From positions 2,666,001 to 2,730,000 of the forward strand of contig CM054115.1 of NCBI GenBank assembly GCA_028673005.1: a DNA stretch of 64,000 nucleotides, given 5' to 3'. This stretch comes from Tanypteryx hageni. Its lineage: Eukaryota > Arthropoda > Insecta > Odonata > Petaluridae. The stretch's first letter is position 1. Every line of letters begins with the position of its first letter. The notes under the pieces are model-generated. The model worked only from the letters and a program-made list of their open reading frames with translations. It was not told the DNA's origin and made no database searches. Made by a program: the position numbers and the translations under genes. Positions 50,761-62,700 of the stretch are shown piece after piece.

Positions 50761-52937
50761 AAGGAACGATAGTAGAGGATGCGATAGAATGACGAACGAT
50801 CGAGGTGGAGGCAATAGACGGAGGAACGTTAGAGGTGGAGGCTATAGAGTGGAGAATGGTAGTGGGGGAAGCTATAGAATGAGGAACGATAGTAGAGGAG
50901 GCGATAGAGTGAGGAACGATCGAGGTGGAGGCGATAGACGGAGGAACGATAGAGGTGGAGGCTATAGAGTGGAGAATGGTAGTGGGGGAAGCGATAGAGG
51001 GAGGAACGATAGTAGAGGAGGCGATAGAGTGAGGAACGATCGAGGTGGAGGCGATAGACGGAGGAACGATAGAGGTGGAGGCTATAGAGTGGAGAATGTT
51101 TAGGGGGGAAGCGATAGGGGGAGGAACGATAGTAGAGGATGCGATAGAATGAGGAACGATCGAGGTGGAGGCGATAGACGGAGGAACGATAGAGGTGGAG
51201 GCTATAGAGTGGAGAATGGTAATGGGGGAAGCGATAGAATGAGGAACGATAGTAGAGGAGGCGATAGAATGAGGAACGATCGAGGTGGAGGCGATAGACG
51301 GAGGAACGATAGAGGTGGAAGCTATAGAGTGGAAAATGGTAATGGGGGAAGCGATAGAATGAGGAACGATAGTAGAGGAGGCGATAGAGGGAGGAACGAT
51401 CGAGGTGGAGGCGATAGACGGAGGAACGATAGAGGTGGAGGCTATAGAGTGGAGAATGGTAGTGGGGGAAGCGATAGAGGGAGGAACGATAGTAGAGGAG
51501 GCGATAGAGTGAGGAACGATCGAGGTGGAGGCGATAGACGGAGGAACGATAGAGGTGGAGGCTATAGAGTGGAGAATGTTTAGGGGGGAAGCGATAGGGG
51601 GAGGAACGATAGTAGAGGATGCGATAGAATGAGGAACGATCGAGGTGGAGGCGATAGACGGAGGAACGATAGAGGTGGAGGCTATAGAGTGGAGAATGGT
51701 AATGGGGGAAGCGATAGAATGAGGAACGATAGTAGAGGAGGCGATAGAGGGAGGAACGATCGAGGTGGAGGCGATAGACGGAGGAACGATAGAGGTGGAG
51801 GCTATAGAGTGGAGAATGGTAGTGGGGGACGCGATAGAGGGAGGAACGATAGTAGAGGAGGCGATAGAGTGAGGAACGATCGAGGTGGAGGCGATAGACG
51901 GAGGAATGATAGAGGTGGAGACTATAGAGTGGAGAATGTTTAGTGGGGGAAGCGATAGAGGGAGGAACGATAGTAGAGGATGTGATAGAAGAAGGAACGA
52001 TCGAGGTTGAGGCGATAGATGGAGGAACGATAGAGGTGGAGGCTATAGAGTGGAGAATGGTAATGGGGGAAGCGATAGAATGAGGAACGATAGTAGAGGA
52101 GGCGATAGAGTGAGGAACGAACGAGGTGGAGGTGATAGACGGAGGAACGATAAAGGTGGAGTCTATAGAGTGGAGAATTGTAGTGGGGGAAGAGATAGAG
52201 GGAGGAACGATAGTAGAAGAGGCGATGGAGGGAGAAACGATCGAGGTGGAGGCGATAGACGGAGGAACGATAGAGGTGGAGGCTATAGAGTGGAGAATGT
52301 TTAGGGGGGAAGCGATAGAGGGAGGAACGATAGTAGAGGATTCGATAGAGGGAGGAACGGTTGAGGTGGAGGCGATAGACGTAGGAACGATAGAGGTGGA
52401 GGCTATAGAGTGGAGAATGGTAGTGGGGGAAGCGATAGAGGGAGGAACGATAGTAGAGGATGCGATAGAGTGAGGAACGATCGAGGTGGAGGCGATAGAC
52501 GGAGGAACGATAGAGGTGGAGGCTATAGAGTGGAAAATGGTATTGGGGGAAGCGATAGAGGGAGGAACGATAGTAGAGGATGCTATAGAGGGAGGAACGA
52601 TCGAGGTGGAGGCGATAGACGGAGGAACGATAGAGGTGGAGGGTATAGAGTGGAGAATGTTTAGGGGGGGAAGCGATAGAGGGAGGAACGATAGTAGAGG
52701 AGGCGATAGACGGAGGAACGATAGAGGTGCAGGCTATAGAGTGGAAAATGGTAGTAGGGGAAGCGATAGAGGGAGGAACGATAGTAGAGGATGCGATAGA
52801 GGGAGGAACGATCGAGGTGGAGGCGATAGACGGAGGAACGATAGAGGTGGAGGGTATAGAGTGGAGAATGTTTAGGGGGGGAAGCGATAGAGGGAGAAAC
52901 GATAGTAGAGGAGGCGATAGACGGAGGAACGATAGAG
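48012..52937. repeat. Array segment 13, 4926-base unit
   Basis: M1 is at 48072, M3 at 48947 and M4 at 49566, with no M2. The first 2.7 kb copies segment 11 (offset 6394). At 50.5-51.3 kb it follows 46.5-47.3 kb (offset 3994). From about 51.2 kb it follows the 26.8-28.3 kb and 33.4-34.8 kb series, including GGGGACGCGATAG (near 51.83 kb) and AACGGTTGAGG (near 52.36 kb). A local duplication with period 211 bases (121 + 90) lies at its right end: GTTTAGGGGGGG starts at 52659 and again at 52870. Confidence 0.8.
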
Positions 52938-55900
52938 GTGCAGGCTATAGATTGGAGAATGGTAGTGGGGGAAGCGATAGAGGGAGGTACGATAGTAGAG
53001 AGGCGAAAGAGGGAGGAACGATCGAGGTGGAGGCGATAGACGGAGGAACGATAGAGGTGGAGGGTATAGAGTGGAGAATGGTAGTGGGGGAAGTGATAGA
53101 GGGAGGAACGATAGTAGAGGAGGCGATAGAGGGAGGAACGATAGAGGTGGAGGCTATAGAGTGGAGAATGTTTAGGGGGGAAGCGATAGAGGGAGGAACG
53201 ATAGTAGTGGATGCGATAGAATGAGGAACGATCGAGGTGGAGGCGATAGACGGAGGAACGATGGAGGTGGAGGCTATAGAGTGGAGAATGGTAATGGGGG
53301 AAGCGATAGAATGAGGAACGATAGCAGAGGAGGCGATAGAGGAAGGAACGAACGAGGTGGAGGCGATAGACGGAGGAACGATACAGGTGGAGGCTATGGA
53401 GTGGAGAATGGTAGTGGGGGAAGAGATAGATGGAGGAACGATAGTAGAGGAGGCGATAGATGGAGGAACGATCGAGGTGGAGGCGATAGACGGAGGAACG
53501 ATAGAGTTGGAGGCTATAGAGTGGAGAATGGTAGTGGGGGAAGCGATAGAGGCAGGAACGATAGAGGTGGAGGCTATAGAGTAGAGAATGGTAGTGGAGG
53601 AAGAGATAGAGGGAGGAACGATAGTAGAGGAGGCGATAGAGGGAGGAACGATCGAGGTGGAGGCGATAGACCGAGGAACGATAGAGTTGGAGGCTATAGA
53701 GTGGAAAATGGTAGTGGGGGAAGCGATAGAGGGAGGAACGATAGTAGAGGATGCGATAGAGTGAGGAACGATCGAGGTGGAGGCGATAGACGGAGGAACG
53801 ATAGAGGTGGAGGCTATAGAGTGGAAAATGGTAGTGGGGGAAGAGATAGAGGTATGAACGATAGTAGAGGAGGCGATAGAGGGAGGAACGATCGAGGTGG
53901 AGGCGATAGACGGAGGAAAGATAGAGGTGGAGGCTATAGAGTGGAGAATGGTAGTGGGGGAAGCGATAGAGGGAGGAACGATAGTAGAGAATGCGATAGA
54001 GGGAGGAACGATCGAGGTGGAGGCGATAGACGGAGGAACGATAGAGGTGGAGGCTATAGTGTGGAGAATGGTAGTGGGGGATGCGATAGTGGGAGGAACC
54101 ATAGTAGAGGATGCGATAGAGGGAGGAACGATTGAGGTGGAGGCGATAGACGGAGGAACGATAGAGGTGGAGGCTATAGAGTGGAGAATGGTAGTGGGGG
54201 AAGCGATAGAGGAGAAACGATAGTAGAGGATGCGATAGAGGGAAGTACGATCGAGGTGGAGGCGATAGACGGAGGAACGATAGAGGTGGAGGCTATAGAG
54301 TGGAGAATGGTAATGGGGGAAGCGATAGAATGAGAAACGATAGTAGAGGTGGCGATAGAGGTAGGAACGATCGAGGTGGAGGCGATAGACGGAGGAACGA
54401 TAGAGGTGGAGGCTATAGAGTGGAGAATGTTTAGGGGGGAAGCGATAGAGGGAGGAACGATAGTAGAGGATGCGATAGAATGAGGAACGATCGAGGTGGA
54501 GGCGATAGACGGAGGAACGATAGAGGTGGAGGCTATAGAGTGGAGAATGGTAATGGGTGAAGCGATAGATTGAGGAACGATAGTAGAGGAGGCGATAGAG
54601 GGAGAAACGATCGATGTGGAGGCGATAGACGGAGGAACGATAGAGGTGGAGGCTATAGAGTGGAGAATGGTAGTGGGGGAAGAGATAGAGGGAGGAACGT
54701 CAGTAGAGGAGGCTATAGAGGGAGGAACGATCGAGGTGGAGGCGATAGACGGAGGAACGATAGAGTTGGAGGCTATAGAGTGGAGAATGGTAGTGGGGGA
54801 TGCGATAGAGGGAGGAACGATCGAGGTGGAGGCGATAGACGGAGGAACGATAGAGGTGGAGGCTATAGAGTGGAGAATGTTTAGTGGGGGAAGCGATAGA
54901 GGGAGGAACGATAGTAGAGGATGCGATAGAATGAGGAACGATCGAGGTGGAGGCGATAGACGGAGGAACGATAGAGGTGGAGGCTATAGAGTGGAGAATG
55001 GTAATGGGGGAAGCGATAGAATGAGGAACGATAGTAGAGGAGGCGATAGAATGAGGAACGATCGAGGAGGAGGCGATAGACGGAGGAACGATAGAGGTGG
55101 AGCCTATAGAGTGGAGAATGGTAATGGGGGAAGCGATAGAATGAGGAACGATAGTAGAGGAGGCGATAGAGGGAGGAACGATCGAGGTGGAGGCGATAGA
55201 CGGAGGAACGATAGAGGTGGAGGCTATAGAGTGGAGAATGGTAGTGGGGGAAGCGATAGAGGGAGGAACGATAGTAGAGGAGGCGATAGAGTGAGGAACG
55301 ATCGAGGTGGAGGCGATAGACGGAGGAATGATAGAGGTGGAGGCTATAGAGTGGAGAATGTTTAGTGGGGGAAGCGAGAGAGGGAGGAACGATAGTAGAG
55401 GATGCGATAGAATGAGGAACGATCGAGGTGGAGGCGATAGACGGAGGAACGATAGAGGTGGAGACTAAAGAGTGGAGAATGGTAATGGGGGAAGCGATAG
55501 AATGAGGAACGATAGTAGAGGAGGCGATAGAGTGAGGAACGATCGAGGTGGAGGCGATAGACGGAGGAACGATAGAGGTGGAGGCTATAGAGTGGAGAAT
55601 GTTTAGTGGGGGAAGCGATAGAGGGAGGAACGATAGTAGAGGATGCGATAGAATGAGGAACGATCGAGGTGGAGGCGATAGACGGAGGAACGATAGAGGT
55701 GGAGGCTATAGAGTGGAGAATGGTAATGGGGGAAGCGATAGAATGAGGAACGATAGTAGAGGAGGCGATAGAATGAGGAACAATCGAGGTGGAGGCGATA
55801 GACGGAGGAACGATAGAGGTGGAGGCTATAGAGTGGAAAATGGTAGTGGGGGAAGAGATAGAGGGATGAACGATAGTAGAGGTGGCGATAGAGGGAGGAA

Positions 55901-57681
55901 CGATCGAGGTGGAGGCGACAGACGGAGGAACGATAGAGGTGGAGGCTATAGAGTGGAGAATGGTAGTGGGGGAAGAGATAGAGGGAGGAACGATAATAGA
56001 GGAGGCGATAGAGGGAGGAACGATAGAGTTGGAGGCTATAGAGTGGAGAATGGTAGTGGGGGAAGCGATAGAGGTAGGAACGATAGTATAGTATTCGATA
56101 GAGCTAGGAACGATTGAGGTGGAGGCGATAGACGTAGGAACGATAGAGGTGGAGGCTATAGAGTGGAAAATGGTAGTGGGGGAAGAGATAGAGGGATGAA
56201 CGATAGTAGAGGTGGCGATAGAGGGAGGAACGATCGAGGTGGAGGCGATAGACGGAGGAACGATAAAGGTGGAGGCTATAGAGTGGAGAATGGTAATGGG
56301 GGAAGCGATAGAATGAGAAACGATAGTAGAGGTGGCGATAGAGGGAGGAACGATCGAGGTGGAGGCGATAGACGGAGGAACGATAGAGGTGGAGGCTATA
56401 GAGTGGAGAATGTTTAGGGGGGAAGCGATAGAGGGAGGAACGATAGTAGAGGATGCGATAGAATGAGGAACGATCGAGGTGGAGGCGATAGACGGAGGAA
56501 CGATAGAGGTGGAGGCTATAGAGTGGAGAATGGTAATGGGTGAAGCGATAGAATGAGGAACGATAGTAGAGGAGGCGATAGAGGGAGGAAAGAACGAGGT
56601 GGAGGCGATAGACGGAGGAACGATAGAGGTGGAGGCTATAGAGTGGAGAATGGTAGTGGGGGAAGAGATAGAGGGAGGAACGATAGTAGAGGAGGCGATA
56701 GAGGGAGGAACGATCGAGGTGGAGGCGATAGACGGAGAAACGATAGAGTTGGAGGCTATAGAGTGGAGAATGTTTAGTGGGGGAAGCGATAGAGAGAGGA
56801 ACGATAGTAGAGGATGCGATAGAATGAGGAACGATCGAGGTGGAGGCGATAGACGGAGGAACGATAGAGGTGGAGGCTATAGAGTGGAGAATGGTAATGG
56901 GGGAAGCGATAGAATGAGGAACGATAGTAGAGGAGGCGATAGAATGAGGAACGATCGAGGTGGAGGCGATAGACGGAGGAACGATAGAGGTGGAGGCTAT
57001 AGAGTGGAGAATGGTAATGGGGGAAGCGATAGAATGAGGAACGATAGTAGAGGAGGCGATAGAGGGAGGAACGATCGAGGTGGAGGCGATAGACGGAGGA
57101 ACGATAGAGGTGGAGGCTATAGAGTGGAGAATGGTAGTGGGGGAAGCGATAGAGGGAGGAACGATAGTAGAGGAGGCGATAGAGTGAGGAACGATCGAGG
57201 TGGAGGCGATAGACAGAGGAACGATAGAGGTGGAGGCTATAGAGTGGAGAATGTTTAGTGGGGGAAGCGAGAGAGGGAGGAACGATAGTAGAGGATGCGA
57301 TAGAATGAGGAACGATCGAGGTGGAGGCGATAGACGGAGGAACGATAGAGGTGGAGGCTATAGAGTGGAGAATGGTAGTGGGGGAAGCGATAGAGGGAGG
57401 AACGATAGTAGAGGATGCGATAGAGTGAGGAACGATCGAGGTGGAGGCGATAGACGGAGGAACGATAGAGGTGGAGGCTATAGAGTGAAAAATGGTAGTG
57501 GGGGAAGCGATAGAGGGAGGAACGATAGTAGAGGATGCGATAGAGGGAGGAACGATCGAGGTGGAGGCGATAGACGGAGGAACGATAGAGGTGGAGGGTA
57601 TAGAGTGGAGAATGTTTAGGGGGGGAAGCGATAGAGGGAGGAACGATAGTAGAGGAGGCGATAGACGGAGGAACGATAGAG
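52938..57681. repeat. Array segment 14, 4744-base unit
   Basis: M1 is at 52998, a 60-base unit at 53507-53566, M2 at 54209, M3 at 55463 and M4 at 56082. It is one of the few segments with every landmark type, so it is a useful reference copy. The ATCGATGTGG monomer near 54.6 kb is followed by AACGTCAGTAG (private) and a monomer with one 30-base subunit missing near 54.80 kb (GTGGGGGATGCG). Only one M4 is present, as in segments 5, 11 and 13, whereas segments 1, 2, 7 and 8 have two. Confidence 0.85.
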
Positions 57682-59740
57682 GTGCAGGCTATAGATTGGA
57701 GAATGGTAGTGGGGGAAGCGATAGAGGGAGGTACGATAGTAGAGAGGCGAAAGAGGGAGGAACGATCGAGGTGGAGGCGATAGACGGAGGAACGATAGAG
57801 GTGGAGGGTATAGAGTGGAGAATGGTAGTGGGGGAAGTGATAGAGGGAGGAACGATAGTAGAGGAGGCGATAGAGGGAGGAACGATAGAGGTGGAGGCTA
57901 TAGAGTGGAGAATGTTTAGGGGGGAAGCGATAGAGGGAGGAACGATAGTAGAGGATGCGATAGAATGAGGAACGATCGAGGTGGAGGCGATAGACGGAGG
58001 AACGATGGAGGTGGAGGCTATAGAGTGGAGAATGGTAATGGGGGAAGCGATAGAATGAGGAACGATAGCAGAGGAGGCGATAGAGGGAGGAACGAACGAG
58101 GTGGAGGCGATAGACGGAGGAACGATTGAGGTGGAGGCTATGGAGTGGAGAATGGTAGTGGGGGAAGAGATAGAGGGAGGAACGATAGTAGAGGAGGCGA
58201 TAGATGGAGGAACGATCGAGGTGGAGGCGATAGACGGAGGAACGTTAGAGTTGGAGGCTATAGAGTGGAGAATGGTAGTGGGGGAAGCGATAGAGGCAGT
58301 AACGATAGAGGTGGAGGCTATAGAGTAGAGAATGGTAGTGGAGGAAGAGATAGAGGGAGGAACGATAGTAGAGGAGGCGATAGAGGGAGGAACGATCGAG
58401 GTGGAGGCGATAGACCGAGGAACGATAGAGTTGGAGGCTATAGAGTGGAAAATGGTAGTGGGGGAAGCGATAGAGGGAGGAACGATAGTAGAGGATGCGA
58501 TAGAGTGAGGAACGATCGAGGTGGAGGCGATAGACGGAGGAACGATAGAGGTGGAGGCTATAGAGTGGAAAATGGTAGTGGGGGAAGAGATAGAGGTATG
58601 AACGATAGTAGAGGAGGCGATAGAGGGAGGAACGATCGAGGTGGAGGCGATAGACGGAGGAAAGATAGAGGTGGAGGCTATAGAGTGGAGAATGGTAGTG
58701 GGGGAAGCGATAGAGGGAGGAACGATAGTAGAGAATGCGATAGAGGGAGGAACGATCGAGGTGGAGGCGATAGACGGAGGAACGATAGAGGTGGAGGCTA
58801 TAGTGTGGAGAATGGTAGTGGGGGATGCGATAGTGGGAGGAACCATAGTAGAGGATGCGATAGAGGGAGGAACGATTGAGGTGGAGGCGATAGACGGAGG
58901 AACGATAGAGGTGGAGGCTATAGAGTGGAGAATGGTAGTGGGGGAAGCGATAGAGGAGAAACGATAGTAGAGGATGCGATAGAGGGAAGAACGATCGAGG
59001 TGGAGGCGATAGACGGAGGAACGATAGAGGTGGAGGCTATAGAGTGGAGAATGGTAATGGGGGAAGCGATAAAATGAGAAACGATAGTAGAGGTGGCGAT
59101 AGAGGTAGGAACGATCGAGGTGGAGGCGATAGACGGAGGAACGATAGAGGTGGAGGTTATAGATTGGAGAATGTTTAGGGGGGAAGCGATAGAGGGAGGA
59201 ACGATAGTAGAGGATGCGATAGAATGAGGAACGATCGAGGTGGAGGCGATAGACGGAGGAACGATAGAGGTGGAGGCTATAGAGTGGAGAAAGGTAATGG
59301 GGGAAGCGATAGAATGAGGAACGATAGTAGAGGAGGCGATAGAATGAGGAACGATCGAGGTGGAGGCGATAGACGGAGGAACGATAGAGGTGGAGGCTAT
59401 AGAGTGGAGAATGGTAATGGGGGAAGCGATAGAATGAGGAACGATAGTAGAGGAGGCGATAGAGGGAGGAACGATCGAGGTGGAGGCGATAGACGGAGGA
59501 ACGATAGAGGTGGAGGCTATAGAGTGGAGAATGGTAGTGGGGGAAGCGATAGAGGGAGGAACGATAGTAGAGGAGGCGATAGAGTGAGGAACGATCGAGG
59601 TGGAGGCGATAGACGGAGGAACGATAGAGGTGGAGGCTATAGAGTGGAGAATGTTTAGTGGGGGAAGCGAGAGAGGAAGGAACGATAGTAGAGGATGCGA
59701 TAGAATGACGAACGATCGAGGTGGAGGCAATAGACGGAGG
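55110..59740 (+). repeat. Dispersed duplication B, copy 2 (about 4.6 kb)
   Basis: This is the second copy of duplication B. Point differences include GAGAGAGGAACG near 56792, GATAGACAGAGG near 57213, GAGTGAAAAATGG near 57486 and, in the other copy, GGAGGATATAG near 45346. The 55.46-56.95 kb part recurs again at 62.33-63.8 kb. Confidence 0.8.
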
Positions 59741-62700
59741 AACGATAGAGGTGGAGACTATAGAGTGGAGAATGGTAATGGGGGAAGCTATAGAATGAGG
59801 AACGATAGTAGAGGAGGCGATAGAGTGAGGAACGATCGAGGTGGAGGCGATAGACGGAGGAACGATAGAGGTGGAGGCTATAGAGTGGAGAATGTTTAGT
59901 GGGGGAAGCGATAGAGGGAGGAACGATAGTAGAGGATGCGATAGAATGAGGAACGATCGAGGTGGAGGCGATAGACGGAGGAACGATAGAGGTGGAGGCT
60001 ATAGAGTGGAGAACGTTTAGGGGGGAAGCGATAGGGGGAGGAACGATAGTAGAGGATGCGATAGAATGAGGAACGATCGAGGTGGAGGCGATAGACGGAG
60101 GAACGATAGAGGTGGAGGCTATAGAGTGGAGAATGGTAATGGGGGAAGCGATAGAATGAGGAACGATAGTAGAGGAGGCGATAGAGGGAGGAACGATCGA
60201 GGTGGAGGCGATAGACGGAGGAACGATAGAGGTGGAGGCTATAGAGTGGAGAATGGTAGTGGGGGAAGCGATAGAGGGAGGAACGATAGTAGAGAATGCG
60301 ATAGAGGGAGGAACGATCGAGGTGGAGGCGATAGACGGAGGAACGATAGAGGTGGAGGCTATAGTGTGGAGAATGGTAGTGGGGGATGCGATAGTGGGAG
60401 GAACCATAGTAGAGGATGCGATAGAGGGAGGAACGATTGAGGTGGAGGCGATAGACGGAGGAACGATAGAGGTGGAGGCTATAGAGTGGAGAATGGTAGT
60501 GGGGGAAGCGATAGAGGAGAAACGATAGTATAGGATGCGATAGAGGGAAGAACGATCGAGGTGGAGGCGATAGACGGAGGAACGATAGAGGTGGAGGCTA
60601 TAGAGTGGAGAATGGTAATGGGGGAAGCGATAAAATGAGAAACGATAGTAGAGGTGGCGATAGAGGTAGGAACGATCGAGGTGGAGGCGATAGACGGAGG
60701 AACGATAGAGGTGGAGGTTATAGATTGGAGAATGTTTAGGGGGGGAAGCGATAGAGGGAGGAACGATAGTAGAGGATGCGATAGAATGAGGAACGATCGA
60801 GGTGGAGGCGATAGACGGAGGAACGATAGAGGTGGAGGCTATAGAGTGGAGAAAGGTAATGGGGGAAGCGATAGAATGAGGAACGATAGTAGAGGAGGCG
60901 ATAGAATGAGGAACGATCGAGGTGGAGGCGATAGACGGAGGAACGATAGAGGTGGAGGCTATAGAGTGGAGAATGGTAATGGGGGAAGCGATAGAATGAG
61001 GAACGATAGTAGAGGAGGCGATAGAGGGAGGAACGATCGAGGTGGAGGCGATAGACGGAGGAACGATAGAGGTGGAGGCTATAGAGTGGAGAATGGTAGT
61101 GGGGGAAGCGATAGAGGGAGGAACGATAGTAGAGGAGGCGATAGAGTGAGGAACGATCGAGGTGGAGGCGATAGACGGAGGAACGATAGAGGTGGAGGCT
61201 ATAGAGTGGAGAATGTTTAGTGGGGGAAGCGAGAGAGGGAGGAACGATAGTAGAGGATGCGATAGAATGACGAACGATCGAGGTGGAGGCAATAGACGGA
61301 GGAACGATAGAGGTGGAGACTATAGAGTGGAGAATGGTAATGGGGGAAGCTATAGAATGAGGAACGATAGCAGAGGAGGCGATAGAGGGAGGAACGAACG
61401 AGGTGGAGGCGATAGACGGAGGAACGATAGAGGTGGAGGCTATGGAGTGGAGAATGGTAGTGGGGGAAGAGATAGATGGAGGAACGATAGTAGAGGAGGC
61501 GATAGATGGAGGAACGATCGAGGTGGAGGCGATAGACGGAGGAACGATAGAGTTGGAGGCTATAGAGTGGAGAATGGTAGTGGGGGAAGCGATAGAGGCA
61601 GGAACGATAGAGGTGGAGGCTATAGAGTAGAGAATGGTAGTGGAGGAAGAGATAGAGGGAGGAACGATAGTAGAGGAGGCGATAGAGGGAGGAACGATCG
61701 AGGTGGAGGCGATAGACCGAGGAACGATAGAGTTGGAGGCTATAGAGTGAAAAATGGTAGTGGGGGAAGCGATAGAGGGAGGAACGATAGTAGAGGATGC
61801 GATAGAGTGAGGAACGATCGAGGTGGAGGCGATAGACGGAGGAACGATAGAGGTGGAGGCTATAGAGTGGAAAATGGTAGTGGGGGAAGAGATAGAGGTA
61901 TGAACGATAGTAGAGGAGGCGATAGAGGGAGGAACGATCGAGGTGGAGGCGATAGACGGAGGAAAGATAGAGGTGGAGGCTATAGAGTGGAGAATGGTAG
62001 TGGGGGAAGCGATAGAGGGAGGAACGATAGTAGAGAATGCGATAGAGGGAGGAACGATCGAGGTGGAGGCGATAGACGGAGGAACGATAGAGGTGGAGGC
62101 TATAGTGTGGAGAATGGTAGTGGGGGATGCGATAGTGGGAGGAACCATAGTAGAGGATGCGATAGAGGGAGGAACGATTGAGGTGGAGGCGATAGACGGA
62201 GGAACGATAGAGGTGGAGGCTATAGAGTGGAGAATGGTAGTGGGGGAAGCGATAGAGGAGAAACGATAGTAGAGGATGCGATAGAGGGAAGAACGATCGA
62301 GGTGGAGGCGATAGACGGAGGAACGATAGAGGTGGAGGCTATAGAGTGGAGAATGGTAATGGGGGAAGCGATAGAATGAGGAACGATAGTAGAGGAGGCG
62401 ATAGAGTGAGGAACGATCGAGGTGGAGGCGATAGACGGAGGAACGATAGAGGTGGAGGCTATAGAGTGGAGAATGTTTAGTGGGGGAAGCGATAGAGGGA
62501 GGAACGATAGTAGAGGATGCGATAGAATGAGGAACGATCGAGGTGGAGGCGATAGACGGAGGAACGATAGAGGTGGAGGCTATAGAGTGGAGAATGGTAA
62601 TGGGGGAAGCGATAGAATGAGGAACGATAGTAGAGGAGGCGATAGAATGAGGAACAATCGAGGTGGAGGCGATAGACGGAGGAACGATAGAGGTGGAGGC

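Noticed and set aside
49588..50814. 408-codon open frame, minus strand
   Set aside because: It shows the same mid-frame switch from the SIVPPSIAST reading to the LYRSSVYRLH reading at an indel. A selected protein would not tolerate this.
59655..61292. Longest open frame (545 codons, minus strand), Ser/Ile/Pro-rich then Leu/Tyr/Arg-rich
   Set aside because: It switches between two unrelated repeat readings of the same DNA wherever a one-base indel occurs and then switches back. It is pure satellite, with no unique sequence and no start or end context. A stop-free consensus explains the length.
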